Shown here piece by piece: positions 53,355 to 62,782 of a stretch of 64,000 nucleotides of DNA. Location of the stretch: positions 1-64,000 of the forward strand of contig DASRRH010000011.1 in assembly GCA_035695825.1 (NCBI GenBank), read 5' to 3'. Source of the stretch: JAKEFM01 sp035695825. GTDB lineage: Bacteria > Planctomycetota > UBA1135 > JAKEFM01. Each line of letters begins with the position of its first letter. Within the stretch, counting starts at the first letter, position 1. Both the position numbers and the translations under genes were made by a program. The notes below the pieces were generated by a model, which had not been told where the DNA came from, did not search any database, and saw nothing but the letters and a program-made list of their open reading frames with translations.

Positions 53355-53841
53355 GACTCGAAGTGCGGCTCGTCCTGCCATCAGACTGTGTTTGGTAGCG
53401 GCAATGGGAAAAGGGACCTCTGCGGAGGCGTGGAAAGGGACCCCCTCCTGATGGATGGACTCGGGCTCGGGGAGAAGCCCCCCTCCGCCCGGGGGGAGGG
53501 GGGCCGAGGAGGCTCGATCCGGCTCCCGCGGGGATTCGCTGATGCGGAGGCCTCGACGGCGTCCTGATCGACCCCGTTGGTCGCGGCCCGTCGAGTCGCT
53601 CGGTCCGAGGTCCGGACGAGCGCTTTCCCAGGCGCCCGCGCAGGGCATCGCGGGGGCCGGTTTTCGTCCCTTCGACCTGCGCTCATTCCTGGGGTGGGTG
53701 GGGAGCGCGGGCCGGGTTCCCCGGGCGAGATCCGCTCCGCGACCCCGCCCCCGTGTGGCGCCGAACGATGGTTGCCGTCGAGGAACCCATCCGGACAACT
53801 GGTCGCTCTTCCCCACCGAACCCTTCGCCCAGGAGATTCCC
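53355..53841. other. Intergenic region, nothing recognised
   Basis: No gene with credible start or motif. A ribosome site AGGAGA at 53831 belongs to the FG-GAP gene. Confidence 0.5.
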
Positions 53842-55422
53842 ATGCGACTCTTGAGTGGCATCGTTGCAGCTGTGTCCATCCCTCTCGTCGCTGCAGGGCT
53901 CTCGCCTGCACAGACAGCGCTTTACACTTTCGACGGAACGGCCCCCACCCAGTTATTCGGTCGAGCGTTGGCCGGGGTGGGGGATGTGAACGGGGATGGC
54001 AAGGATGACCTCATCGTCGGCGCGTTCCTCGCAGACCCGGGCGGACTTGCCGACGCTGGGGAAGCGAAAGTCTTCTCTGGGGGGACCGGCTCGGAGCTCT
54101 TCACGTTTAGCGGGACGACGCCGGGCCAACATCTTGGGACGAGTGTCGCCGGGGTGGGGGACGTGAACGGGGATGGCGTCCCTGACGTCGCCGTCGGAGA
54201 TGCCTCATCCGCAAAGATCTTTTCGGTCGCAAACGGAACCCTTCTCCTCACGCTCTCTCCCTTTTCTGAATACTACGGACACGCGCTCTCAGGAGTGGGG
54301 GACGTGAACGGAGATGGCAGGGCCGACATCATCGCGGGGGACTTCTCCGCCGATCAAGCGCGGGTCTTTTCGGGGGCGACTGGTACCGTGCTCTTCACGT
54401 TCACAGGCACCATACCAGGAGGGAATTTCGGCATTTCTACTGCAGGTGTGGGGGACGTGAATGGAGACAGCATCCCTGATTGCGCCGTAGGGGCCCATGT
54501 CGAGGATCCGTTTGGGCTCCCGAACGCTGGTCGCGTGCATGTCTTCTCAGGAGCCGGCGGCTCGCTGCTCTATTCCTTGAACCCGGACGGCGCGGACGAT
54601 CAGTTCGGCGTTTCCGTCGCTGGGGCAGGGGATGTTGATGGCGATGGCTTAGCGGATTTCATCGCTGGCGCCTGGCAGCCCGCGGGCGGGTTAGGATATG
54701 CGAAGGTCTTCTCGGGGCCGGACGGAGCCGTTCTGTTGACCTTCAACGGGACGAGCGGTGGTCACGGGTTCGGCCTGTCCGTCGCTGGAGTAGGGGATGT
54801 TAACGGGGACAGCGCCCCGGACTTCCTCGTCGGGGCGCGCGGGCCTAACCCAAGCGATGGCGTGTCCGCTGGTGTGGCGATGGTGTTCTCGGGGGCCAAC
54901 GGCGTTGCACTTCACACTGTGAGCGGGACTGCAGGCGGTGACCGATTCGGCGAGTTCGTCGCGAACGCGGAGGATGTGAACGGGGACGGCGTCCCTGACC
55001 TGGGTATCGGGGCACCGGCCGCCGACCCCTTCGGGCTGGAGGACGCGGGCCAGGTGAAGGTCTTTTCGGTTACCGCGGATATCGTCACCGTGGCAGTGGA
55101 CATCAAGCCGGGCAGCTTCCCGAACTCGGTCAATCTTGGCGCGAAAGGGGTGATCCCGGTCGCCATCCTGACCACTGGCAGCTTCAATGCGAATGGGGTC
55201 AATTCGTTGTCGGTCACCTTCGGACCTGGAGGCGCGACGGAAGCTCACGGGATAGGGCATCTTGAAGACGTGGACGGAGATGGCGACCTTGACCTGGTGC
55301 TGCACTTTCGGACTCAGCAGGCCGGCCTCGCCGTTGGAGATACGCAGGCGTGCCTCGCAGGGCAGACGATGGGCGGCCAAGCGATCCAGGGCTGCGACAG
55401 TGTGACCGTCGTTCCCCGATAG
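53842..55422 (+). CDS. Secreted FG-GAP (integrin-alpha-like beta-propeller) protein
   Basis: 526 aa from the ATG at 53842, AGGAGA upstream. Signal peptide 1-24, ending in SPAQT. Seven repeats of the type G-V-G-D-V-N-G-D-G-x-x-D-x-x-V-G-A make a seven-bladed beta-propeller with calcium loops, as in integrin alpha subunits. The C-terminal domain (about 115 residues, VAVDIKPGSFPNSVNLGAKGVIPVAILTT) is the DIKPGS..N-type module of many secreted proteins. Probably cell-surface or external. It stands alone between two intergenic stretches. Confidence 0.9.
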   Translation: MRLLSGIVAAVSIPLVAAGLSPAQTALYTFDGTAPTQLFGRALAGVGDVNGDGKDDLIVGAFLADPGGLADAGEAKVFSGGTGSELFTFSGTTPGQHLGTSVAGVGDVNGDGVPDVAVGDASSAKIFSVANGTLLLTLSPFSEYYGHALSGVGDVNGDGRADIIAGDFSADQARVFSGATGTVLFTFTGTIPGGNFGISTAGVGDVNGDSIPDCAVGAHVEDPFGLPNAGRVHVFSGAGGSLLYSLNPDGADDQFGVSVAGAGDVDGDGLADFIAGAWQPAGGLGYAKVFSGPDGAVLLTFNGTSGGHGFGLSVAGVGDVNGDSAPDFLVGARGPNPSDGVSAGVAMVFSGANGVALHTVSGTAGGDRFGEFVANAEDVNGDGVPDLGIGAPAADPFGLEDAGQVKVFSVTADIVTVAVDIKPGSFPNSVNLGAKGVIPVAILTTGSFNANGVNSLSVTFGPGGATEAHGIGHLEDVDGDGDLDLVLHFRTQQAGLAVGDTQACLAGQTMGGQAIQGCDSVTVVPR

Positions 55423-55545
55423 GCTAGGCACAAGAATTCTGGCTGTGATTCACCGAGTCGCGGACGAGGGTGGACTCGCCGCCGCCGAAATGCCCTCCGG
55501 TGACTTCACCAACATGGCTTTCGACGCGAGCCGGCCGGCCGAGCT

Positions 55546-56196
55546 CTACGGGAAGGTGTCGATGCAGGCTCTGGCAGTGGTCGGCGCGAACGCGTGTGCG
55601 TAGGTCGGGCCGGCCGCCCCGAACGCCAGCCGAAGAACGCCGACCCCAACGACGAGGTCGCGAGGTCGACCATCCGCGAGGGCCCGCGCCGCCGCCTGCG
55701 CCTCGAATCCCGGCGCGACCTCGAGCGAGACGAGCCAGACCGCGGTCGGCGCCTTCGCGCGCTTGCCCGCCTCGTGGACGAGGCGGCGGAAGGCGGCGGG
55801 GGAGGCGGTGATGGGGGACTTCACTTCGACGTCGAGCCAGCCGGGGGCCATGCGGACCTCGAAGTCGGCTCGAGAGCCGGGGCGGACGGGGAGGCCGAGG
55901 CGGCCCTCGAAGAAGTGGAGCGCGGCGAACTCGAGGACCTTCGGGAGGAAGACGAAGACCTGGCCGCGCTTCAAGCGCCGCATCGCGTCGCGGTCGAGGA
56001 GGTCGTGGCGGCGGGCGGCCGCGAGCCAGAGGTCGAGCTCGCCGAGGCGGACGCGGCCGACGGGATCGTCGGCGAGGAGCCAGGCGGCGACGCCGGTCCG
56101 GCGGTAGGGGTTGCCGTGCTGCCGGCGCAGGCGCTCGAGGTAGGGGAGGCCGAAGACGGCGAGGACGTTCTCGGGCCAGCCGGTCGCGACCGGCAT
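55546..56196 (-). CDS. Unknown protein with a possible PD-(D/E)XK-type nuclease core
   Basis: 216 aa. I do not recognise a named family. In the middle, RADFEVRMAPGWLDVEVKSP has the D...E-x-K pattern (D116, E131-x-K133 by count, approximate) of PD-(D/E)XK nucleases. The N-terminus (VLAVFGLPYLERLRRQHGNPYRRTGVAAWLL) is helical. The C-terminus has a hydrophobic strand pair. The gene is convergent with the FG-GAP gene and 6 bp upstream of the ABC transporter ATPase stop on the same strand, though its start is at 56196 and so follows that gene in transcription. A hypothetical. Confidence 0.65.
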   Translation of the reverse strand: MPVATGWPENVLAVFGLPYLERLRRQHGNPYRRTGVAAWLLADDPVGRVRLGELDLWLAAARRHDLLDRDAMRRLKRGQVFVFLPKVLEFAALHFFEGRLGLPVRPGSRADFEVRMAPGWLDVEVKSPITASPAAFRRLVHEAGKRAKAPTAVWLVSLEVAPGFEAQAAARALADGRPRDLVVGVGVLRLAFGAAGPTYAHAFAPTTARACIDTFP

Positions 56197-56202
56197 GGCG
56201 CG

Positions 56203-56934
56203 TCAGGGCCCGGGCTTCGGGGCGAAGAGCGCTTCCGCCGCCGCGAAGGCGCGCGCGAGGACCTCCCTGGGCGCGCCGCAGTGGACGATCCGGCCCCCTT
56301 CGAGGAATCCGGCCCGGTCGGCGACCTCGCGGGCGAAGCGCATCTCGTGCGTGACGACGACCTGGGTCAGCCCATCGGCCCGGAGGCTCGCCATGAGGGC
56401 GGCGACCTCCCCGATGAGGGCCGGGTCGAGGGCCGAGGTCGGCTCGTCGTAGAGGAGGACCTCGGGGCGCATCGCGAGCGCGCGCGCGATCGCGACGCGC
56501 TGCTTCTGGCCGCCGGACAGGGCGGAGGGGTAGCGGGCCGAGAGGCCGTCGAGGCCGACGCGCTCGAGGAGAACGCGGGCGCGTTCCTCGGCAGAGGGGC
56601 GGGGCTCGTGCAGCACGACCACCGGGGCGAGGGCGACGTTGTCGAGGGCGGTGCGGTGGGGGAAGAGGTGGAACTCCTGGAAGACCATCCCGACGCGACG
56701 GCGGAGCAGACGCAACGCCTCGCCGTTCGAGCCCGCCTGGATCGCCGCGTCGCCGACGAGGATCCGCCCCGCGTCGATCGGCTCGAGGCCGCCGAGGCAG
56801 CGGAGCAGCGTCGTCTTGCCGGAGCCCGAGCCGCCCACGAGGCAGAAGAGCTCGCCGCGGGCGATCTCGAGGTCGAGGCCGGCGAGGACGGCGCGGTCCC
56901 CGAGCCGCTTGGTGAGGCCCTCCGCGCGGATCAC
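56203..56934 (-). CDS. Polar amino-acid ABC transporter ATP-binding protein
   Basis: 243 aa. Walker A GGSGSGKTT, Q-loop VGMVFQEFHLFPH, signature LSGGQKQRVAIARAL, Walker B LLYDEPTSALDP, H-loop VVTHEM. The sequence is like GlnQ/HisP-type importers of polar amino acids. GTG start overlaps the stop of the binding-protein/permease gene (GTGA), so both form one operon with the ATPase translated second. Confidence 0.93.
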   Translation of the reverse strand: MIRAEGLTKRLGDRAVLAGLDLEIARGELFCLVGGSGSGKTTLLRCLGGLEPIDAGRILVGDAAIQAGSNGEALRLLRRRVGMVFQEFHLFPHRTALDNVALAPVVVLHEPRPSAEERARVLLERVGLDGLSARYPSALSGGQKQRVAIARALAMRPEVLLYDEPTSALDPALIGEVAALMASLRADGLTQVVVTHEMRFAREVADRAGFLEGGRIVHCGAPREVLARAFAAAEALFAPKPGP

Positions 56935-58490
56935 GCGGCTCCTTTCACCGTGGCCTCCTCGACGCGGAGGCGCCGCTCGAGTCTTCGCGAGGCGAAGGCG
57001 ACGACTGCCCCCATGCCCAGGTAGATCGCGGCCGCGACGAGGCCGATCGCGAGGTAGTCCCCCGCGATCGGAGCGAGGTCCTGGTAGGCCTTGGTGAGCT
57101 CGACGAGGGCGATCACCGAGACGAGGGAGGAGTCCTTGAACATCGCGATGAAATCGTTCGTCACCGACGGGATCACGATCCGGATCGCCTGGGGCACGAC
57201 GACGTGCCGCAGGGTCTGGCCGCGGGTGAGGCCCAGCATCGCGGCCGCCTCCCACTGCCCCTTCGGGATCGCCTGGAGGCCGGCCCGGTAGTTCTCGGCC
57301 TCGGCGGAGGCGTAGTTGAGACCGAGGCCGACGAAGCCCGCGACGAACGCCGGCAGGAGGACCCCCGCCTGCGCGAGGCCGTAATAAAGGAGGAGGAGCT
57401 GGATCAGGAGGGGCGTCCCGCGGACCGCCTCGATGTAGCCGAGGGCGAGGGTCGGGAGGGGCCGGGGGGCGTACAGGCGGGCCAGGGCGAGAACGAGGCC
57501 GAGGACGACCGCGAGGACCATCCCGAGGCAGGTGAGCTCGACCGTCACCCAGGCGCCGCGGCCGAGGACCTTCGCGTAGGCGCGCCAGTTCCGCTCGGGC
57601 GCGGCGACCGAGACGTCCTGCCCCATCGCGCGCCGGAACTCCTGGTAGGCGACGGGCTCGACCTTGCGCGGGGAGAAGTCGCCGAGGAGCGAGGCGGTTT
57701 TCCCGTTCCAGAGGTTCCAGCGCTCGAGGATCGGCCGCAGGCGCCCCTCGCGGACGAGCTGGTCGAGCGCGGCGTCGACCGCGGAGAGGAGCGCGGGGTT
57801 CCCCTTCCGGACGGCGATCCCGTAGCGGACCTCGCCGATCGGCTCGCCGACGACCTTGAGCCCCTGGCGGGGGAGGCCGTAGTAGAGCGCGATCATCTCG
57901 TCGAGGAGGACGGCGTCGGTGCGCTCGATCTCGAGGTCGTCGTAGGGGTGGATCTGGTCGTCGTAGGGGCGGACGTCCACCCCCTCGAGCGACTGGAGCA
58001 TCCGGTGGGCCGAGGAGTCGCGGAGCGTCCCGACCGACTTGCCGCGCAGGTCGGCGAGGGAGGCGATCCGGGTCTCCCCCTTCCGGACCATGAGCGTCTC
58101 GCCGCCGGCGTAGTAGGGGCGGGAGAAGTCGGCCCGCTCGAGGCGGTAGCCGACGATCTCGATCCCGCTGATCGCGACCTCGTAGTCGCCCCGCTCGAGT
58201 CCGGGGATGAGTTCCGCCCAGGCGTTCTGGACGCGCTCGGCCCTCACCCCCATCGCCGCGGCGAGGGCCTCGGCGATCTCGACCTCGAAGCCGATGATCT
58301 GCGTCGGGTCGCGCGGGTCGTTGAACTGGTAGGGCGCGCCCCCCTCGGCATCGGATCCCCAGCGCAGCCGCCCCGTCGAACGCACGCCCTCCCACGCGTC
58401 CTGCCCCCGGGCGGCGCCTGCCGCGAGGGCGAGGACCGCGATCCACGCGAAGGTCCGGCGAGGCGCCGGACTTGGTTCGAGCTCTTCCAA
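56931..58490 (-). CDS. Fused substrate-binding protein and permease of a polar amino-acid ABC transporter
   Basis: 519 aa. A signal-like hydrophobic segment (FAWIAVLALAAGAARG) leads a GlnH-type periplasmic domain of about 260 residues (GFEVEIAEALAAAMGV, DYEVAISGIEIV, YGIAVRKGNPALLSAVD). A short linker (about 270-310) leads into a permease of five or six helices with the conserved loop EAAAMLGLTRGQTLRHVVVPQAIRIVIP. Such fusions are known for some bacteria, with the binding domain held next to the pore. Start is TTG at 58490, immediately after AGGAGG with only 2 nt spacing; no other start lies in frame. Confidence 0.9.
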   Translation of the reverse strand: MEELEPSPAPRRTFAWIAVLALAAGAARGQDAWEGVRSTGRLRWGSDAEGGAPYQFNDPRDPTQIIGFEVEIAEALAAAMGVRAERVQNAWAELIPGLERGDYEVAISGIEIVGYRLERADFSRPYYAGGETLMVRKGETRIASLADLRGKSVGTLRDSSAHRMLQSLEGVDVRPYDDQIHPYDDLEIERTDAVLLDEMIALYYGLPRQGLKVVGEPIGEVRYGIAVRKGNPALLSAVDAALDQLVREGRLRPILERWNLWNGKTASLLGDFSPRKVEPVAYQEFRRAMGQDVSVAAPERNWRAYAKVLGRGAWVTVELTCLGMVLAVVLGLVLALARLYAPRPLPTLALGYIEAVRGTPLLIQLLLLYYGLAQAGVLLPAFVAGFVGLGLNYASAEAENYRAGLQAIPKGQWEAAAMLGLTRGQTLRHVVVPQAIRIVIPSVTNDFIAMFKDSSLVSVIALVELTKAYQDLAPIAGDYLAIGLVAAAIYLGMGAVVAFASRRLERRLRVEEATVKGAA

Positions 58491-58646
58491 GGCCTCCTGA
58501 GGGACAGAGACATCGTGAACGACCGGCGGGCCCTGTCAATCCGTTGCCCGGATTCCCTCCCCCTTCTCCTCCGCCGGGGCGGTACCGTTCCGGGGCGAAG
58601 GCCCGGGCCCCCGCGCTCCTCCGGGTGGGGGCAGAAGGAGGCGACG

Positions 58647-59558
58647 ATGACCGAGACGCGAAGGATCGAGAAGGTCTGGAAGAGCAAGCCGACGATCGAG
58701 GGGGCCGGCGTCCGCCTGAAGCGCGCCTTCGGCTTCCACGAGGTGCCGCAGCTCGACCCGTTCCTCCTCCTCGACGCCTTCCGCTCGAAGGACCCCGAGG
58801 ACTACCGGGCGGGGTTCCCGTGGCACCCGCACCGCGGGATGGAGACGATCACCTACGTCCTCGGGGGAGAGGTGGAGCACGGCGACAGCATGGGGAACCG
58901 GGGCGTCATCGCGCCCGGCGACGTGCAGTGGATGACGGCCGGCAGCGGCATCATCCACCAGGAGATGCCGAAGGGGGACCGCTCGGGCCTGATGGCGGGG
59001 TTCCAGCTCTGGGCGAACCTCCCCGCGAAGCAGAAGATGATGGACCCGCGCTACCGCGAAGTGAAACAGGAGGCGATCCCGCAGGCGACGAAGGACGGGG
59101 CGACCGTGCGCGTGATCTGCGGCGAGGTCGCCGGCGTCCGCGGTCCCGTCCGCGAGATCGTGACGGAGCCGGAGTACCTCGACGTCTCGGTCCCCGCCGG
59201 CAAGGCCTTCACGCACCGCGTGAAGGCCGGACACAACGTCTTCGCGTACGTCATCGAGGGAGAGGGGTACTTCGACCCGGGGCGCGACCCCTTCGCGCGC
59301 GAGGCGACGGGGGAGGGGTGGTCCGACCTCGACCGCCCTTGCAAGTGCGGGTCGGACACCCTCGTCCTCTACGGCGGCGGCGACGCCGTCGAGATCACGA
59401 CGGACGACATGCCCGTCCGGTTCCTCCTCGTCTCCGGCAAGCCGCTCCGGGAGCCCGTCGCGTGGTACGGCCCGATCGTGATGAACACGCAGGAGGAGCT
59501 GCGCACGGCCTTCCGGGAGTTCGAAGCGGGGACCTTCGTCAAGGCCGCGCGGAGGTAG
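58647..59558 (+). CDS. Pirin family protein
   Basis: 303 aa, longer than minimal pirins. Start ATG at 58647 with AAGGAG 9 nt upstream. The cupin metal motif is PWHPHRGMETITYVLGGEVEHGDSMGNRGVIAPGDVQWMTAGSGIIHQEMP, split here for description, with the three His and one Glu expected. A second cupin follows (GHNVFAYVIEGEGYF). Pirins act as quercetinase-like enzymes or redox-sensitive regulators; which applies here is not shown. Divergent from the ABC transporter. Confidence 0.92.
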   Translation: MTETRRIEKVWKSKPTIEGAGVRLKRAFGFHEVPQLDPFLLLDAFRSKDPEDYRAGFPWHPHRGMETITYVLGGEVEHGDSMGNRGVIAPGDVQWMTAGSGIIHQEMPKGDRSGLMAGFQLWANLPAKQKMMDPRYREVKQEAIPQATKDGATVRVICGEVAGVRGPVREIVTEPEYLDVSVPAGKAFTHRVKAGHNVFAYVIEGEGYFDPGRDPFAREATGEGWSDLDRPCKCGSDTLVLYGGGDAVEITTDDMPVRFLLVSGKPLREPVAWYGPIVMNTQEELRTAFREFEAGTFVKAARR

Positions 59559-59578
59559 GCTCGCCCAGGGTCTCGCCG

Positions 59579-61060
59579 ATGTCCTCGCGGAGGACCCTTC
59601 TCGTCGCCCTCTCGATCGCCGCCGTCGCGGGCGGCTTGCTCGCCCTCGCGCTCGTTCCTCCGGAGGTGCGGTCCGGCGCGGAGTCCGCGCGGGAGGAAGT
59701 GGCTTCCACGGCCCCGGAGAAGACTCCGCTCCCGCCGCCCGCGCCCTCCATCCGCGACGACGCGAGAGCCCCGATCGCCCCTCCTCCGGCGCGAGCCGCG
59801 CCGGCCGGAAACACGCCGGGCACTCCCTCGCGGCCCGTCGCGGTCGAGAGGCTCCGGGTGAGGGTCCTCGACCCCCTGGATCGCCCGGTCGAGGTCGCGT
59901 GGGTGAGAGCGTTCTCGGAGAACGACGGCCTCCGCGAGGTCGCGTATTCCGCCGGGGGCGGCGATGAGATCTCCCTCCTCCTGCCACGCGGCCTGCCGTT
60001 CCGACTTGAGGCGGACAGTTCCGCCTTCCGTCCGGGAATCTTGGAACCTGTCCTCGGCGAGCAGGGCGAGGTCACCATCGTTCTCCAACCGGAAGGGGGG
60101 CGGGTCAGCGGCCGGATCGTGACGGCGGAGTCCGGGACCCCGATTCCCCGGGCGGCGCTCGGGTACACGGTCAACTGGCCGGGGGAGAGTTCCAACCTCT
60201 CCGGCACGGCGATTCCCGCCTCGGCTCATGAGTTCACCTTCTACCGAACGGCGGCTCCCGTTTCCGAGGCGGGGGAGTTCGACGTTTTCGTCCCCCCGGG
60301 GACGGCGAGGTTCGTCGCCCGGGCCGCCGGGAGGGAGCCTGCCGACCTCCGCCGGACGGTCCGGGAAGGGGATTGGCTGGAGGGGCTCGAGCTCGCGCTT
60401 TCTCCCGAGCGGAGGTCGGTTCTCCGCATTCGGGTGGTCGACGAGGACGAGCTTCCGATCCGGGGTGCCCGCGTCGATCTCTCCCCGCTCCCGAACACGG
60501 ACCCGCTCCTTGGACCGCTCCCGAATCCGGACGAGGTCGCCTCCGACGGCCACGGAGGGTTCCGTTTCGAGTCGGCCGTCGGCGAGCACTGGCTCCTCGT
60601 CTCCGCGCCCGGCTTCGAGTCGGCGGGGCCTGCGCGAGCCTCCCTATCCGAGGGGGAGAACGAGGTGGAGGTCGTCCTCGCGCGCGCCGCGCGCCTGCGC
60701 GTCCGCGGGGTCCTCCCCGACGGATCGGCCACGAGCGGGGGACAGATCCTGCTGGAACGGTCAGGCCGTCTGGTTGGCTGCGCGACTTCCAACGGACCGG
60801 TAGGCTCGTGGACGTTCCACGGCCGCGCGGCCGGGGCGCGATTCGAGGGGGCTCGGATCGCGGAGAGGGCGCATCCCCGGACCGAGGAGGGTTCGCTCCC
60901 CCTGCTGCTCGACGCCGAGGGATTCCTCGCCCTCGAGGGGATCGCCTGGGGCAAGTACGGCGTGACGGTCGTCGCCGACTCCTTCGAGGGGCGCGGGGAG
61001 GTCGTCGTGCCTCCGGGCGAGACGGCGAGCGTCGAGGTCCGCCTCGCGGAGAGGAAGTGA
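59579..61060 (+). CDS. Membrane-anchored carboxypeptidase-regulatory-like protein, first of three tandem paralogs
   Basis: 493 aa. N-terminal membrane helix (LLVALSIAAVAGGLLALALV), then a Pro/Ala-rich spacer to about residue 80, then beta domains with LRVRVLDPLDRPVEVAWVRAF, GGRVSGRIVTAESGTPIPRAALGY, VLRIRVVDEDELPIRGARVDL and ARLRVRGVLPDGSATSGGQ. These are the carboxypeptidase-regulatory-like or PEGA-type folds used as ligand or matrix binding modules. It follows the pirin by 20 bp and is followed by two relatives. Confidence 0.85.
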   Translation: MSSRRTLLVALSIAAVAGGLLALALVPPEVRSGAESAREEVASTAPEKTPLPPPAPSIRDDARAPIAPPPARAAPAGNTPGTPSRPVAVERLRVRVLDPLDRPVEVAWVRAFSENDGLREVAYSAGGGDEISLLLPRGLPFRLEADSSAFRPGILEPVLGEQGEVTIVLQPEGGRVSGRIVTAESGTPIPRAALGYTVNWPGESSNLSGTAIPASAHEFTFYRTAAPVSEAGEFDVFVPPGTARFVARAAGREPADLRRTVREGDWLEGLELALSPERRSVLRIRVVDEDELPIRGARVDLSPLPNTDPLLGPLPNPDEVASDGHGGFRFESAVGEHWLLVSAPGFESAGPARASLSEGENEVEVVLARAARLRVRGVLPDGSATSGGQILLERSGRLVGCATSNGPVGSWTFHGRAAGARFEGARIAERAHPRTEEGSLPLLLDAEGFLALEGIAWGKYGVTVVADSFEGRGEVVVPPGETASVEVRLAERK

Positions 61061-61150
61061 CGCCGTCGGAGAGAGTGGTACGACCTTCGGGCGCCGCGGT
61101 GTCGCCGCAGCGCCCGCGCTCGATAGGATGGGTCCGAACGGAGGTTCGCC

Positions 61151-62761
61151 GTGCGCGGCCGGATCGGACTCGCGATGCTCGCCGGAGGGGCGCTGCTCGC
61201 CTCGGCGGCGGTCGCGCTGCTGCTGGTGCAAGGCGAGGAGCGGCCCCTGCCCCGAATCGTTCCGCCCACGCTCCCGGAGACGAGCGCTGCGCCCGAACCG
61301 GAACCGGTTTCGCCGGTTGGCCGAGAGGAGGTTCGGGTCGAAGCGGTCCCCGATCGAACCCTCCCGAAACTCTGGTGGGACCTTCGGGTCCAGCCGGCGC
61401 CGGCCGGCCGGCCTGACCCGCCCTGGCGCGCGTCGAAGACAGCCCTCGCGGTGAGCGTCCTCGACCCCTGGGACCGGCCGTTCGACGAGGTCCAGGTCCA
61501 GGCCGTGCTCCGCGAGGGGGTCTACAAACCGCTCGGCGTCTCCGAGGGGCGCGGGGACGGCATGGAGTTCCACCTCCCCGGTGCCAACCGGCTGCGAGTC
61601 GAGGCGTCCTCCCGGAGGGGCCTCTTCGAACCCGAGGCCGTGGAGCCGGTGTACGCGGACTGGGGGACCGTGATCTTGCGGCCGAAGCCGACCTGCGGGC
61701 GCGTGAGCGGGGGGATCGTCGCGGCGGAGAGCCGGACGCCCGTCACCGAGGGGTGGCTCGCATGGTCCGCGGGGACCGACGCAGCGGGGACCCGCCGTCT
61801 CGTCCCGCTCTCCGGCGGTGGACGGTTCGACCTCCTCGCGCCGGCCGGGCCCGTCGAACTCGAGGTCCTCGCCCCGAGGCGAGAGCCAATCCGACGCACG
61901 GTCGAGGTCGGGGTCGGCGAGTGGCTCTCGGACCTCGAGCTGCCGGTTCCGGCCCGGGTCGACGCGTCGATCGACGGCCGGGTCTTCGACGACCTCGGGA
62001 GGCCGGTCGAGGGCGCCGAGGTCTCGCTCGAACGGGCGTGGCGCGTCCGATCCGCGGAGACCCTGCTGACGCGCAGCCTGGTCGCCCGCGCCGCGACCGA
62101 CGGGGAAGGCCGGTTCGGCCCCATCCGGACCGGAAGCGGCGAACACCTGCTCGAGGCGCGCATGGAGGGACTCCCGCCCTCCGGGCTCCTCCCGGTCCGG
62201 CTCGGCGAGGGGACCGCGGTGGTCGAGGTCTTCTTGCGGCGCACGGGTTCTCTCCGGGTGCGGGCCGCCCTCCCAGGGCCAGCGCATGGAGGCGCGTTCG
62301 GGATGACCCTCTCCCAAGGAGGGAAGCGGATCGGTCGTGCGCTCTGGAGCCCGGAGGGCGCTCCGATCGTGAGGCGGTCGCGGTGCCGGTGGGTCTTTCT
62401 TCGCTCGGGGCGCCCCGGCGGGTTCGACACCGTCAAGCGGGTCGAAGGCGGGGCCGAGATCGTGAAGGCCCCTCGCTTCTGGCGTCTCCCGGCGAGGGCG
62501 ATCGTGCGGGGCGTCGAGCAATGGGAGCTCGACCCGGAGCCGAGCGACGCAGTCGAGGCGCTCGAGGGTCCGGACGCGGAAGGATTCGTCACGATCGAAG
62601 GTCTCCCTTGGGGGACGGTCGACGTCGAGATCGATCTCGAGAGCAGGTCTGGAGAGGACGAGCTGGGAGTGGCGCGCTGCGTCCAGGTCTTCAAGACGGA
62701 GCGGCGGACCGTCCTCGTGCCTCCTGGAGGAACGGCGGTCGTGGACGTGCGGTTTCCGTAG
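61151..62761 (+). CDS. Membrane-anchored carboxypeptidase-regulatory-like protein, second tandem paralog
   Basis: 536 aa, GTG start. The anchor is LAMLAGGALLASAAVALLLV. The same order of domains as the preceding gene: spacer, ALAVSVLDPWDRPFDEVQVQAV, GRVSGGIVAAESRTPVTEG, VDASIDGRVFDDLGRPVEGAEVSL, SLRVRAALPGP. The C-terminus is longer by about 40 residues and ends with VLVPPGGTAVVDVRF. 90 bp separates it from the first paralog and 21 bp from the third. Confidence 0.85.
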   Translation: MRGRIGLAMLAGGALLASAAVALLLVQGEERPLPRIVPPTLPETSAAPEPEPVSPVGREEVRVEAVPDRTLPKLWWDLRVQPAPAGRPDPPWRASKTALAVSVLDPWDRPFDEVQVQAVLREGVYKPLGVSEGRGDGMEFHLPGANRLRVEASSRRGLFEPEAVEPVYADWGTVILRPKPTCGRVSGGIVAAESRTPVTEGWLAWSAGTDAAGTRRLVPLSGGGRFDLLAPAGPVELEVLAPRREPIRRTVEVGVGEWLSDLELPVPARVDASIDGRVFDDLGRPVEGAEVSLERAWRVRSAETLLTRSLVARAATDGEGRFGPIRTGSGEHLLEARMEGLPPSGLLPVRLGEGTAVVEVFLRRTGSLRVRAALPGPAHGGAFGMTLSQGGKRIGRALWSPEGAPIVRRSRCRWVFLRSGRPGGFDTVKRVEGGAEIVKAPRFWRLPARAIVRGVEQWELDPEPSDAVEALEGPDAEGFVTIEGLPWGTVDVEIDLESRSGEDELGVARCVQVFKTERRTVLVPPGGTAVVDVRFP

Positions 62762-62782
62762 CTCGCGACTGGCGCAGGTCCG

